From contig CM075942.1 in NCBI GenBank assembly GCA_038030265.1, positions 69,196,926 to 69,260,925 on the forward strand: 64,000 nt of DNA, in the 5' to 3' direction. Origin of the DNA: Corythucha ciliata. Its lineage: Eukaryota > Arthropoda > Insecta > Hemiptera > Tingidae. The notes under the pieces were generated by a model. The model was not told the DNA's origin. It made no database searches and saw only the letters and a list, made by a program, of their open reading frames with translations. Both the position numbers and the translations under genes were made by a program. Below, one piece after another: positions 33,201-42,959 of the stretch (position 1 is the stretch's first letter; each line of letters begins with the position of its first letter).

Positions 33201-33614
33201 GGGGCAGAAAAACCCATTGCATATGCAAGTCGAACATTAAATAAATCGGAGGTGAAATATTCTGTAACCGAAAAAGAAATGTTAGCCGTAGTCTGGTCAG
33301 TGCAGCACTTCCGCTGTTATCTGTTAGGAAAATCCTTTCAGTTACGAACAGACCACGCACCACTCGTGTGGAGCTTGAACGTTAAGGACCCTACCTCACG
33401 AATTGCACGGTGGGTAATAAAACTAGCCGAATACGACTACACGCCTATTTATAGGCCCGGAACCCAAAATGGAAATGCAGATGCGTTGAGTCGCATGTGC
33501 AAACTGGAAATAGTGGAGCAGGCGCCCACTTTGTTCACGACTCCCTTATCCGGGCGGCACAAGACATTGACCCCTGGGTACAGTCACTTAAACCTGGAGT
33601 GTCTCCGAAAATAA
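30279..33614 (+). CDS. Gag-protease-RT-RNase H polyprotein (ORF1), Gypsy
   Basis: 1111 codons from the ATG at 30279. Residues 1-230 are a helical gag with a central retrotransposon-gag domain. Three CCHC knuckles follow at 244-257 (CFGCKEYGHLKRNC), 287-300 (CEYCQSLEHFPAFC) and 311-324 (CDYCGIDGHERNVC), each CX2CX4HX4C. The protease DTG is at 383-385 (IVDTGAQTS). RT spans about 640-850, with FCVDYRQLN and YLDD at 810-813. RNase H runs about 945-1085 and ends with NADALSR. After this the frame runs 38 codons to a stop while integrase continues in the -1 frame. No internal stop is present. It packages and copies the element RNA. RT and integrase patterns resemble the 412/Mdg1 group, but I hold that loosely. 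Confidence 0.95.
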   Translation: MANGNDALQALTELFQRVLQTQNNENRGVPPNVPASTLLFHSVDSWEPGKDDGLTIRQFFALIENATNGLSNEQKIIFLQSKLKKGALDYFLTLSDLRGGAHAFERIRDALLERFSDSRTPEESVKLLFEAKQREDEGPRKYAERVVALAERTLTPLESRQEPLAQREAIQQRALHAFVTGLKNGNAAIMTALEPVTLEDAIRRAEKLEKQQIQKNDIEFPNLFTLQQTPFTRTTTQSSPNLQCFGCKEYGHLKRNCPKGSNEAHSMTPRTSQDRNNGSFRRPLKPCEYCQSLEHFPAFCDRKEHLYALRCDYCGIDGHERNVCRRYTSDVSKRKTAPTERGTTSPVTGSVNHVNVPHVKTAGPPLITLDMTTQGNVIQMIVDTGAQTSILPNAIPGVPIETSTLIARLADGSELPLPGRQTVKVSILGHELVHSFAVPQKPHSSLGLLGLDALKRLPILIDPVQGKITYVAPCPFKELTVRSQVLLAEVAGSTKEKEKAIDFPISGKPDDPLISREKFELRQTPNARSDRLHAEVTVHEAFPDATQQYAECGVTESSVAVGLLKEDELRPAEAFMPFEDEEEFPCEVESLEKISDKETRDQIIQTRVEALPDPLKEIVRELYKEFSELWDPVDAQGCSLDVAHTISIPNDTSPISVRPYQVPHALKQTMEDHLQDLLERGIISPTQSAWAAPVVLVRKRMPDGEDKIRFCVDYRQLNAVTTADAYPMPLIQDTLDQLGGSQYFSVIDLTSGYHQIPVAPEDRDKTAFRTLGHHFHFNKVAFGLRNAPATFQRAMDSLLGELKGRTTLLYLDDIIIHSPDWKSHTRDVKEVLNKLRGARLRLNVKKCRFFERSVSYLGHIVTPEGVRLDPSKIKAVQCFPTPRNIRDVKSFLGLSGFYRRFIPSYAQKAKPLTQLTKKNTPFEWKADQQAALEDLKEALTSEPILIYPDFNKSFILSTDASCNAIGAVLAQEENGAEKPIAYASRTLNKSEVKYSVTEKEMLAVVWSVQHFRCYLLGKSFQLRTDHAPLVWSLNVKDPTSRIARWVIKLAEYDYTPIYRPGTQNGNADALSRMCKLEIVEQAPTLFTTPLSGRHKTLTPGYSHLNLECLRK

Positions 33615-35032
33615 AAGAAAATCTGGGAATTAAGTTCTATGTACATAACCACTCGGATACCGAACGATGGCGGGTAGTGGTGCCGTCTTCCCTCCGAGAA
33701 TCGGTCCTCCAGCTGTGCCATGACTCTTCATGGGCCAGTCACCCCGGTTTTGACAGGACAGTCGAACTCGTAAGGCGTATGGCTTATTGGCCTAACTTGG
33801 AGAAGCACGTGCGGGATTACGTAAAGGCCTGCGGGCCGTGTCAGAGGCGGAATACTCCCAAAGGACTAAGCCCTCCAATACAAACCCCGTATTTTCCGGT
33901 CAGACCAGGACAAGTACTTGCCCTGGACATCGTGGGACCTCTGCCGATCACCAAAATGGGTAACAAGTACATACTCACCGCTATTGATCATTTTTCAAGA
34001 TATGCTGAGGCATACCCGTTGCCGGATCAAACCACCGACACGATTGTACAAGCCCTAAAAACTCACATTACCCAACACGGAATACCCGAAAAGATCCTCA
34101 CGGATCGGGGAAGAAATTTTACAGCTGAAACCTTCAAAAAACTATGTCGAACTCTGGGGATCGATAAGCTGCAAACAACAGCATACCACCCCCAGAGCAA
34201 CGGAATCCTGGAACGATTCCACAAAAATTTGGGGGATGGAGTGGCAAAATACACCAAGTCTCTCGGAACAGATTGGGATCAGTGGGTGGGATACATTTTG
34301 GCCGCATACCGGAACCACAAACACTCGAGCACGGGTTATTCCCCAAACTACTTATATCTAGGTCGCGAGCTCCGTACTCCCATAGAAGCCGCTCTAAACA
34401 TCCCCCGGACAAACGAAGAGTGGAGCAGTAAACGAAAAAAATACGAGCAAGCTAGCCACTTAGCGAGGGAAATCGCGGAAATAAGTTGGGCTAAACGAGC
34501 GGAGTTCGTCAATAAAAGGAGAAATCCAAGGTATTTCCACGAAGGCAATGAAGTTTACTTACTCATGCCTCAAACACGACCCAAGGAATGTCGGAAATTC
34601 TCATCACCCTGGCGAGGCCCATTTACGGTGACTCGTCGCCTGAGCGACGTAGTTTATGAGATCATAGACTGTATAGGAAAGACTCAGGTAGTAAATGTAC
34701 AACGACTAAAACCGGCCTACTCCAAGGAAGGGGTAATCGACCGGCCAGGCTTTGTGAGGGAGGAAATTGCACTACCCTTTACCACGAAGTCTCCCGAAAA
34801 TGAATTTGCTCATATTGATGAGCCTGTTGATTGCGAACCGTTATTCATTGAAGACAATAACAACCTTCTAGAACCACCTGTCCCGAACGAAACCCCAGTC
34901 CAGACGAGTGTGGAGCCCCCCCGGGTCAGTGCGGAGGGAACGAGAAGCCCTTACAATCTAAGACCCACGCCTCGATGGAATTTCAAAGCCCTACATTCCA
35001 CGGGCCAACGTGACTTAGCACCCCGACCATGA
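33497..35032 (+). CDS. Integrase (ORF2), Gypsy, in the -1 frame relative to ORF1
   Basis: This frame overlaps the ORF1 end by 118 bases. Recognisable integrase begins near 33530. The zinc-binding HHCC residues are H75, H82, C112 and C115. The catalytic triad is D144 (LALDIVGPL), D203 (LTDRGRNF) and E239 (NGILERFH), with exactly 35 residues between the second Asp and the Glu, as in active DD35E integrases. A C-terminal strand-rich region (SSPWRGPFTVTRRLSDVVYE) precedes a variable tail ending in RSPYNLRPTPRW. All catalytic residues are intact. The ATG at 33497 is probably not the real start; expression would need frameshifting, or a base was lost or gained near 33500-33530. Confidence 0.92.
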   Translation: MQTGNSGAGAHFVHDSLIRAAQDIDPWVQSLKPGVSPKIKENLGIKFYVHNHSDTERWRVVVPSSLRESVLQLCHDSSWASHPGFDRTVELVRRMAYWPNLEKHVRDYVKACGPCQRRNTPKGLSPPIQTPYFPVRPGQVLALDIVGPLPITKMGNKYILTAIDHFSRYAEAYPLPDQTTDTIVQALKTHITQHGIPEKILTDRGRNFTAETFKKLCRTLGIDKLQTTAYHPQSNGILERFHKNLGDGVAKYTKSLGTDWDQWVGYILAAYRNHKHSSTGYSPNYLYLGRELRTPIEAALNIPRTNEEWSSKRKKYEQASHLAREIAEISWAKRAEFVNKRRNPRYFHEGNEVYLLMPQTRPKECRKFSSPWRGPFTVTRRLSDVVYEIIDCIGKTQVVNVQRLKPAYSKEGVIDRPGFVREEIALPFTTKSPENEFAHIDEPVDCEPLFIEDNNNLLEPPVPNETPVQTSVEPPRVSAEGTRSPYNLRPTPRWNFKALHSTGQRDLAPRP

Positions 35033-35087
35033 CTAATCGGTACAAGGGGAACTCACGACATAAGCCTCATCAATTCTCTGACGTCAA

Positions 35088-35116
35088 GTTCCCCCACCTA
35101 TCCTTGCCACCCTCAG
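35088..35116 (+). promoter_or_regulatory. Candidate splice acceptor before ORF3
   Basis: A pyrimidine-rich run ending CCACCCTCAG lies 75 bases before the ORF3 ATG and after the integrase stop. That position suits an acceptor for a subgenomic ORF3 message paired with the donor at 29685, as errantiviruses do for env. Confidence 0.35.
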
Positions 35117-35191
35117 CTTGGCTCCTATCGTTCTCCTCATTCGTTATCGTGTGGTGGTTGCGAAAGGAGACCCTCCGAGACCGTAGCCAAC

Positions 35192-36355
35192 ATGAATAGT
35201 ACCAATTCAACATTGTCGCACACGGTAAACCTCGCGACGCTGCTAACAGTGGACCTAGAACGAGGCAACTCCCTGCTACGTTCACTGGAACTACACGGCA
35301 AAGGACAACAAAAGATAGAACTCTTAGCCGCCGAAGTGCGGGTGTGGCTGCTCATGAATCGACTACACGCGTCCGACCTATTAGCGTCAGTACAACCATC
35401 AAGTAAACCTGAGAGTGACTCGCAATCCGACCTGGAAAGGACAAATACCCGAACCGCCAACCCCGCTACGTTGCTAGCCATAGACTTAGAGCGAGGCGTC
35501 TCGTTGTTAAAAAGCCTGGAGCAGCACGCCAAAGGTAATAAAAAGTTAGAATTACTACACATGGAGTATCAAATCTGGCTGGCGACTGTTCGACTTCACG
35601 CGTCAGAATTACCGATTCTAACCCAAAAGGACGAGACCAACGCAGCAACACAGCACATCCCTCCGAGCGAACCTAACACCGCAGAAAATGTTGCAGCACT
35701 AATGACGCTAAGCAACAGCAATCTTGAAGGACCCGTGGAGCCACCGGTCGTACTAAGAAAAAGAAAGCGCGAGCCGGCGGTGGATTACTCGCCAATATCG
35801 GACAGCGACACCTCGACCTCTTCAAGTTCCTCGTCGTCATCGAGATCCTCGTCTTCCAGCTCCTCGACGGCTGCCCACTTATCGACGCCAGAGAACAGCA
35901 GAAAGGGAAATGACCCGGACGTAGGGGTAACTAAAATACCAATGGAAGACACAACGAAACCACCTAAAGACGTCGCAACCGACAAAAATAACAACATCCC
36001 GGATAGATCTGGGGTTATGACAATTGAATCAACGGCCGAGCAAGACAACGGATCGGTGGGCACAAACGTCGGCCAACGCAAAGCCACCTCTTTCATGATC
36101 ACGTGTCCTATTTGCGGGATGGAACGCCCGGCCAGAATTTTAACGAGGTGTTTCCGCTGCGAACATATTTTACGGCAGGACAAAAGGAAACCCTGGCCCC
36201 ACCTGGCAACCTGCGACAACGCCGCAACGGAAATCGGGAACTTGTCCTGCAAGGCGTGTTTAGTTCAACGAATGCAGCGTTTCCGAAGGCAAACATCGGC
36301 AAAAAGGGCTGTGTCCAACCCTTGTTCGCCTCTTGCCAAGGGGGAAGGAATGTAA
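35192..36355 (+). CDS. ORF3: novel protein in the env position, duplicated module plus Cys/His cluster
   Basis: 387 codons from ATG, ending in the first bases of the 3' LTR. It has no signal peptide or membrane segment, so it is not an envelope. Residues 13-63 and 90-140 are an internal duplication (NLATLLTVDLERGNSLL versus NPATLLAIDLERGVSLL; both end RLHAS-[DE]-L), each predicted as paired helices. RKRKR at 189-193 could be a nuclear signal. A serine run covers 207-225. C305, C308, C320, C323, H337, C341, C353 and C356 form four metal-ligand pairs (CX2C-X11-CX2C-X13-HX3C-X11-CX2C), compatible with a two-zinc fold such as a RING- or treble-clef-like domain. The ORF is intact in a young copy, implying selection. 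Function unknown; a nucleic-acid or chromatin-binding accessory role is my inference. Confidence 0.85.
   Translation: MNSTNSTLSHTVNLATLLTVDLERGNSLLRSLELHGKGQQKIELLAAEVRVWLLMNRLHASDLLASVQPSSKPESDSQSDLERTNTRTANPATLLAIDLERGVSLLKSLEQHAKGNKKLELLHMEYQIWLATVRLHASELPILTQKDETNAATQHIPPSEPNTAENVAALMTLSNSNLEGPVEPPVVLRKRKREPAVDYSPISDSDTSTSSSSSSSSRSSSSSSSTAAHLSTPENSRKGNDPDVGVTKIPMEDTTKPPKDVATDKNNNIPDRSGVMTIESTAEQDNGSVGTNVGQRKATSFMITCPICGMERPARILTRCFRCEHILRQDKRKPWPHLATCDNAATEIGNLSCKACLVQRMQRFRRQTSAKRAVSNPCSPLAKGEGM
36338..36350 (+). promoter_or_regulatory. Polypurine tract
   Basis: AAGGGGGAAGGAA lies immediately before the 3' LTR, the expected plus-strand primer site. It lies inside the end of ORF3, so coding sequence and priming site overlap. 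Confidence 0.8.
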
Positions 36356-37620
36356 ATAATGTTTTTAAAGTTTTGTTTTAGTTTTTAGGTGTCATAACTA
36401 TAGTTAGTTTTAAGTTAATGAAGAAAATAAATTAAATTTAAGTCGTAACTCGAAAGAAAATTAGTAATAGCTGAGAAAGAAACTTCGCTCGCCCTCTATT
36501 GGAAAGACCCTGAATTCCTTCCTCAAATCCCATCCTTTTCACGCAAGCCCCTACCACCACGAGCCGGGGTATATAAGCCAAGGTAACAAGACACGACACA
36601 CAGAGTTGGTCTGAGCTAGTCTTGGCGCAATTGGAGACTAGAGTCGTGCGAAACCAACTGCCGCAAGTGACGAGTGCAAGTCGAGTACAAGCAGGGTAAG
36701 GAACCGAGCAGCCGAAAGCGCAAAAGGGTCAACGTCGCGAAACGTGCATAGTGTATTCTCCCAATCAAGAGCAAAGCCAAGTGTGGAGTCAGTCGGTTCT
36801 CAGTAGTGTCCGGGCTCGTGTATGCGCCACACCGTAAAAGTGCCTAACGCAAGTTGTCGGTCAGTGCAAGGTGGACTGTGCGCTAGAGTGTTTGTGCCGT
36901 ACAAGCGACAGCCCGAAGGGAAATTCAACGCCGAGGCGCAGGCGCATTTTCCGACGCAACGGAGCACGTAGCGAACGCAGCACCCGCCCGACGCTGCACA
37001 ACGATACCTAATTACGTCGAGCAACGTGCAAAGCAGCGATAACGCGCGGCTTATTGAACCAAGCGCGACACCCCAGACTCGAGCCGCTGCGCCCTGCGGC
37101 GCCCTTACTCGCATTCGACGGCCCAGGACAACCATGTCCCGACGCGGCTTACCCGGACGAGCTACCCGTCGCAGACATCGCCTATCGCACTCCTCGTGAC
37201 GCAGTCACGCGGAATTGCCAGTTACCCCGGTCGCCGTATCGGTGAGTCACTATCCTTTTCCCCCTCGTCCTCCTGTTCACTCGCATAACCTAAAAAATTC
37301 TTATAGCCAGCCCCGTATTTCCCCTCGCCTCCGAAGAGCGGCGAGCGAAGTTTCGAACCTAATTTCCGGACGAAGTCCATTCGCACGTGGATATAAGAAT
37401 TAGAACAGTTTTTTCTTTTATTACTATTATTCTATTGTCTTTTTTTTTCTATTTTTTTTATTATTTTAGTGTTATTCGTGTTCAAGAACTCGTTCCGTGA
37501 GACAATTATTTCATTATTTTAGTGTAAAAAAAAAATATAATTTTGTTCAACCATTCGAATCGCAAATTTATCTCCATTCCTCCACCCTCCCCGATTCCTA
37601 GAGTAACAAAACGTACCACA
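36351..37620 (+). repeat. 3' LTR of the intact Gypsy element
   Basis: 1270 bp. Differences seen from the 5' LTR: A/C near 36722, G/A near 37061, G/T near 37170, C/A near 37252, and one-base length changes in a T-run and an A-run. That is about 0.3% substitution. Confidence 0.95.
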
Positions 37621-37624
37621 GAGG

Positions 37625-38330
37625 GTTTCCCCGTACCTGGGTACACTACTGCGTTGGGTCTGAAGTCCAAGGATAAAGCTGGACGTACTCGGACCTAGAG
37701 GTGTGACGTGACAGCTTTTGTTGGTCACAGTGACAACTAGCTCCGGTGACTGTGCAGTCACTGTGACAAAAACCAGTGATTTTGTCACTTGAGTGACTAC
37801 TGAGGGCCAGTTCTATAACTTTTTATTGTCACTATCACTCCACCCGTCCCCCCTATCAACATGTGATTTAATTTGGGGCGGACGGTTAGAAAATGATATT
37901 CTTAGGAACCCTGAAATCTTACGGGACAGGCCCCCTGTAGCAGTTCGATTGAGCAAATGCCTAATGTTACCGGACTCACCGGTATCTGTGTGAATTTCAT
38001 TCTCAGACCCAACTCTAGACTCAAAAATGCAGATTTAGTGGGGCAGTTTCCCACCCATAGATGCATTCTGAAAGTACAAATCTTTCAGGATAATCACATT
38101 GTGTTTCGTCGGCGCTCACTAAAAAAATAACTTCACGGATTTCACTAATAAAAAAATAAATGTCAACGGGTTTTGTCGCTCACAAAACGGATATCGCAAG
38201 GGTGACATAATTCAAAGACCAAATTCGCCGTTTTTGCGTCCTAGAATACTTGCTCCTAGAGTATTTGCTCAAGAGAGGTGCTAGAGAAATGGTGTGGTTC
38301 GCTCTACTAAAACTGGTTTGACAGCCTTTT
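37625..38330. other. Unassigned repeat DNA with GTCAC/GTGAC palindromes
   Basis: At 37700-37800 there are many GTCAC and GTGAC motifs, including GTGACTGTGCAGTCAC, a near-palindrome. A related GTCAC-rich stretch occurs inverted at 45440-45560 together with an ACTCGGACC motif, so both are probably ends of one dispersed TIR family. The remainder (37830-38330) shows no recognisable feature. Confidence 0.4.
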
Positions 38331-38332
38331 CA

Positions 38333-39115
38333 CTGCCTAAAAATATTTAAAACTACCTATTTGCACTATAAAAACGGCTAAATAGTAACTAAACTCACGC
38401 CTAAAAATACGAAACTGTCGATTCGCGTTTTGAAAATGGCTAAAACTGGTCTTCACGTGCCCTAAAAATTGGTGGCGACTGGTGAACTTCTGAAAATGCC
38501 TAAAAAGATCATGATTATACCGCCCGAAAGTAGCTAAATCGACCATTCGTGCGCTAAAATTGATCAGACTGGCCATTCTTGAGCCAAATATGACCGTAAT
38601 GCGCGCTTTTGGCTTGACGGACTAATGAAGCCCTGAAAACGGCCAAAATGACTTCACGTGCCCTGGAAATGCCTAAAAAAGATTATTCCCTCCCTGAAAA
38701 TGGCAAAATCGACAATTTGCGCACCAGGAATGGTCAAAGTTCATGGCCTTGGCTTGATGGACTAGGTATTTGAGCCCTGAAAATGGCAAAACTGACGATT
38801 CGTGTCTTTAAAATGGCTAAAATTACTATATTTGAACCCTAGAAATTGCCGAATTTACATTACGTGCTCTAGAAATGGATTTCCTGACGAATCGAGCTCT
38901 AAAAATGTCTGAACAAGTGACTCCTGCCCTGAAAATGGCAAAATAGACCATTCGGAGCGCCGAAAATGGCCAACCTGGCTGTTCTCGCCTTGACTTGGGA
39001 CGTACTATTCGCTCCTATAGCTGGAAAGACTGTGCGCCCTAAAAATGACAATTATTGCTATTCAAGCCTTGAAATCGTCAAAACTGACTCTGTGTGCCCT
39101 GAAAAGCTGTGCCCA
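38333..39115. repeat. Degenerate tandem array, second type (CTAAAAATGGC units)
   Basis: Diverged repeats of roughly 30-40 bp are built on CCCTGAAAATGGC-AAAA-CTGACxATTCGTG. They alternate AAAATGGC and ATTCGTGC cores. The consensus is unlike the AATTAGCG array but the texture is the same: A/T-rich units with no two identical. Confidence 0.65.
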
Positions 39116-39119
39116 ACAA

Positions 39120-39990
39120 AGTAAATAAATGTCAATTTTAAAGTAAAATATTCAGTTTTGAGGTAAAGTGATATTTTTTGGGTGGAACCGCAAGTTTCAG
39201 GGTAAAATCGTCAGTTTAGAAACGTCTTTGGGATGAAATCGTAAGTTTTGGAATTAAAACAGTCAGTTTTGGGGGAAAATGACCAGTTTTGTATTAAAGT
39301 CATCAGTTATGAGGCAACACGTCAGCTTTGGCGTGAAATCGTCTGTTTTGGTATAAAATCGTCACTTTTGCGATGAATTTGTCACTTTTTTTTGCGTGAA
39401 ATCACCTGTTTTCAAGGCAGAATGGCCTAAAATCACCCGTTTTGAGGAAAACTTGAGTTAAAGTGTGACAGTTTTAGAGTAAATTATCTGATTTTGAGGG
39501 GAAATTGTCGTTTCGGGTTTAAATGGAACAGTAAAGTTTAGTTTTAGGTTAAAATCGCCAGTTTTGTGGTACCATCTTCATTTGGAGGGGGAGGGCATGT
39601 CAGCTTTGGCCAGGAATTGTACGTTTTTTTTTACTAAAATCGCCAATTGAAGGATAAAATCGGCAGTTTTTAGTACTGAGTGGTCTGTTAATTGCAAGTA
39701 AAATCATTCGTTTTTGATATTTTAGGTTAAACCCGCCATTTTTAGGCGGAAGTCACCAGTTTTTGGGGGTAAAGACTTGAATTTTAAAAGTTGTACTGTG
39801 AAATTTATAGTTTAGGCGTGAACACTTTGTCTTTGGCGTAGAAACGTCAGTTTTGAAGTAAAATATTCAGTTACACTAGAGTGAAATATTCTTTTATTTG
39901 TGTTGAAAAACGTCAGTTTTGAGTTAAAACCCGTTATTGTTTGGTTAAAAAATGTTGAACTTTACGTATCTCAGACAAGACGTTGATGAA
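39120..39990. repeat. Degenerate tandem array, third type (GTCAGTTTTGxGGTAAAATC units)
   Basis: Units of about 20-35 bp are based on GTCAGTTTTGAGGTAAAATC. About 30 recognisable cores are present. The same unit type resumes at 44925-45110, on the other side of the element at 40010-44876, so that element is inserted in this array. Confidence 0.7.
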
Positions 39991-40478
39991 AAGTCGGTCA
40001 CCCTGTATATAGCCCAGTAAAATAAGGTGTCGAAGGTTGCAATAATTAGGGTAGATGATTTTTTTGTTTCATGTTGTTCGGGGTGGTGTAGATATTATGT
40101 GTTCAAATTGTTGACCTCGAAAAACCTCGGGATCATCCTTGAATTCGGGAAAGACGGCGACTTTTTTTGGATTTTTTTTCGGGTTTAGGCACTTTTTTTG
40201 CTTAAGTAGCCATTTTTCGGCTGTGACTGCGAAGTAACATTTCAAAGCAGACAACATTTCCGACAAAACTAGTCCAAAGCGGGATCTGGAGGTATCACAG
40301 TTTCCAAGATAGAGATCGTCAAATGAAGGCTAAATTTTCAAAATTGACAAATGATGTTGATGTTTCTATGTCTTCATCATTTGTAACCATTTGGAATCAT
40401 TTTAATGGTCAAAAGGTACACGGCTTTCAGATTTAGGCTAACCGTTCCAGAAAACACAACGCAGAACGGTAACTGTCT

Positions 40479-42951
40479 AGTGATGCACGAGACCGAGACG
40501 AGACCATCATTTCTGGTGCGAGACCGAGACGAGACCATCATTTCTGGTGCGAGACCGAGACCAAGTTTTCTGGTCTCGAGCCGAGACCGCTATTTTCGAG
40601 ACGAGACCGAGACTGGTCTCGGTCTCGGAATTAAAAGAATGAAGAAAAAAAAATGATGGCTCATTTATGAATACAGAACATTTTAACAAAGAAATGACCT
40701 TGTTTCATGCCGAGACGGCTATTGTGTTATGGGCCTCCGGGATGTGGTGTATCCAAGGGGTGGACATATCCCCCCGCCACACCAACGCACAAAATGACAT
40801 AAAATAATGGGGAAAAATTTACTTTTTGTAACATTATCGTTGGAAACACGCATATTTCTTCTTCTTTCACGAATTATACAAGATGGTTTTCGCACGATCA
40901 CAGAGGGAAGTGATACTTCCCCTTCGCCAGGTACCTCAACAGGGAAGTTGATTTTTACTTGAAAAGATGAGCTAGGTGAAAAAAGTATTTTTTTCCACTC
41001 ACTAGTGAAGCAAATTAAGGCAGAATGCCAATAATTTCACATTTTCCCTCGCAAGCGAAGGAAACAGGAAGGCTTTCACTCACTAGTGAAGGAAAGTGAA
41101 AAAAAGTTCTGTATTCAATTAGCATACCCTTGCCTCCGAACTCTTTCAGGAAAGACAATTAAACCTGTTGGTCGTGCGAAAAATAATATCCACAACTCGT
41201 GAGGAAGAAGCTTTCACTCTGCTAGTTGTTTTTAGTTCACTCGGCCCCGCCTCGTGAGCCAAACACAACTCGCAGGTAAAACTCCACTTCCCTCACTTGT
41301 TGTGAAATGTACTATTATTTCACTTGTCTCGCGAAAAATATCGTGCATACCTCAATTCACTTGCTCGTATTCATTTAGCCGACTCGGCTTTGCCTCGCCA
41401 GCCAAACAACGTAGTCGCAAGTAAAATGGCACTTGCGTGTCTCGTTATATGTAAGATACTATTTTTTTAAAAACAACTGATTATTTTAGAACCTAGGGGA
41501 TAAAACTTTCACTTTATCGCCGTGACCCAAAAAATCAGCCCATGTTTTAATTAAAAAATACTGTACATACCGCGTCAAAAAAGTGATTTTGGGGATTTGG
41601 GGGGGGGGGCAAGGGCTACGCCTCGCCCGTCCAATCTTTTCTTTCGGCCTCGAAAAAATCGCTTTCTTGCCTAGGCATATATAATCTATTATTCCTAAGA
41701 TCATTCTTAAAGAAGTGTCTTTGACACTTCTTAAATTTCACGGTAATTCACTTCAAAGAGTTCACGGTAAATGAGTTAACTCTTTACCACATGGCGTGTG
41801 TAAAGTAGGTCTTTAAGCACGATGAATGATGGGTGAAGGATGAGTGGAACCGTAAAAATTATAACCCAAAAAGGTCAAAGTCAGTTGATTATGTTGGTGA
41901 GTTGGTAGAAGAATTGAGGCAGGGAAGCCCGTTTTCATCTTACGCGCTTCTTTTGTTTCTTCTTTTTTATTTCTCTGGAATGAAGTTGTGTGGCAAATGG
42001 GAGACTTTACGGAACCCTTAAATTAAATAATTATGAACCTAATTGGCTTTAAAAGGCTTTGAACGACCGAAGGTAAAAAAAAAGCGTACGATCCTGAGGC
42101 GTATAATCGCAGTACAAACTCTACCGATGATGGCACTCGACTTCGTCTCGTGTCACAAACATCGTGCCTCGTTCGTTAAAAGCTCCTTCATGCCTAGGTA
42201 TCGTAATAAAAAAATGGGTTAGGGTTCCCGGGGGGCCGGTGAAATACAATGCAACCTATGATTGCCCGCGCACTAAGCAGCAAATATTTCCAGGCTGGGG
42301 CAGCCACTAGGACAAGCCCAACTGCACAGGAGCCAACTGGCTGCCGCGGCCAGGCTGCTTAGTGCAAGGGAACCCTAATTTTGCGTTGGAAACTTCCCAG
42401 GGCCACTATCATCAAACTCGACACCGCTATCAATTTTTTTTTTTTTTTTTAACTAACATTGCCAGTCGAAGGAGGGTCTGTTGTATGAGGGGGGGATTGT
42501 GCACCTCTGCCTCGTCGTGTCTGGGAAGGGAAGTCTCTTGCTTGAACTAAATGAGTTGGCATGTACAAGATTTTGAGTTGATCTCGTTGAATTTCCAACT
42601 GTTCTCCTTTCACGTTCTCAGTGTGACGATTGTTTTAAAGGTACGATTCTATTTTGGGGCAATTACAAAGCTCTTTGGTCATTAATCAGTAGTGTATCAC
42701 TTATCTCCCTTCGTGCCACGAGCCACCAAGGAAGGAAAGCAAAGTATAAATTCATCTATCGTCGTCATATGTAATCATTGAGGCAAGAATAGGATCACAC
42801 GTCACTAATATCACACATACTTTGAATTCGCGCCTTTAACTTTTCGAGACGAGACCGAGACGAGACCGACTTTTCATGATCGAGATCGAGACCGACTTTT
42901 CATGAGCGAGACCGAGACCACTCAAGTCTCGTCTCGGTCTCGTGCATCACT
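40479..42951. mobile_element. hAT-like element with GAGACCGAGACGAGACC subterminal repeats, 2473 bp
   Basis: The ends are AGTGATGCACGAGACCGAG and, inverted, the same motif (CTCGGTCTCGTGCATCACT). Flanks are AACTGTCT (40471-40478) and AACTGTCA (42952-42959), an 8-bp duplication with one mismatch. Multiple GAGACCGAGAC motifs form subterminal clusters at 40490-40630 and 42848-42945. The interior (40640-42840) has no transposase. It includes repeated CACTCACTAGTGAAG and G-rich stretches and a run of at least nine G at 41599. hAT assignment rests on terminus and duplication length. Confidence 0.8.
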
Positions 42952-42959
42952 AACTGTCA

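Larger units (their letters stand above)
28794..37620 (+). mobile_element. Near-intact Gypsy LTR retrotransposon with a third ORF
   Basis: The two LTRs (28794-30061 and 36351-37620) bound the element, GAGG is duplicated outside (28790-28793 and 37621-37624), and a primer site, a polypurine tract and three long ORFs are present. Only about four substitutions and two homopolymer length changes separate the LTRs, so the insertion is very recent. Coding order is gag with three zinc knuckles, protease, RT, RNase H, integrase in the -1 frame, and a novel ORF3. It sits in array element copy 3, within the intron of the Ror-like gene, in the same orientation as that gene. Confidence 0.95.

Noticed and set aside
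35088..36355. ORF3 as an envelope gene
   Set aside because: No signal peptide, no transmembrane segment, no furin-like site; instead a basic stretch, Ser run and Cys/His cluster.
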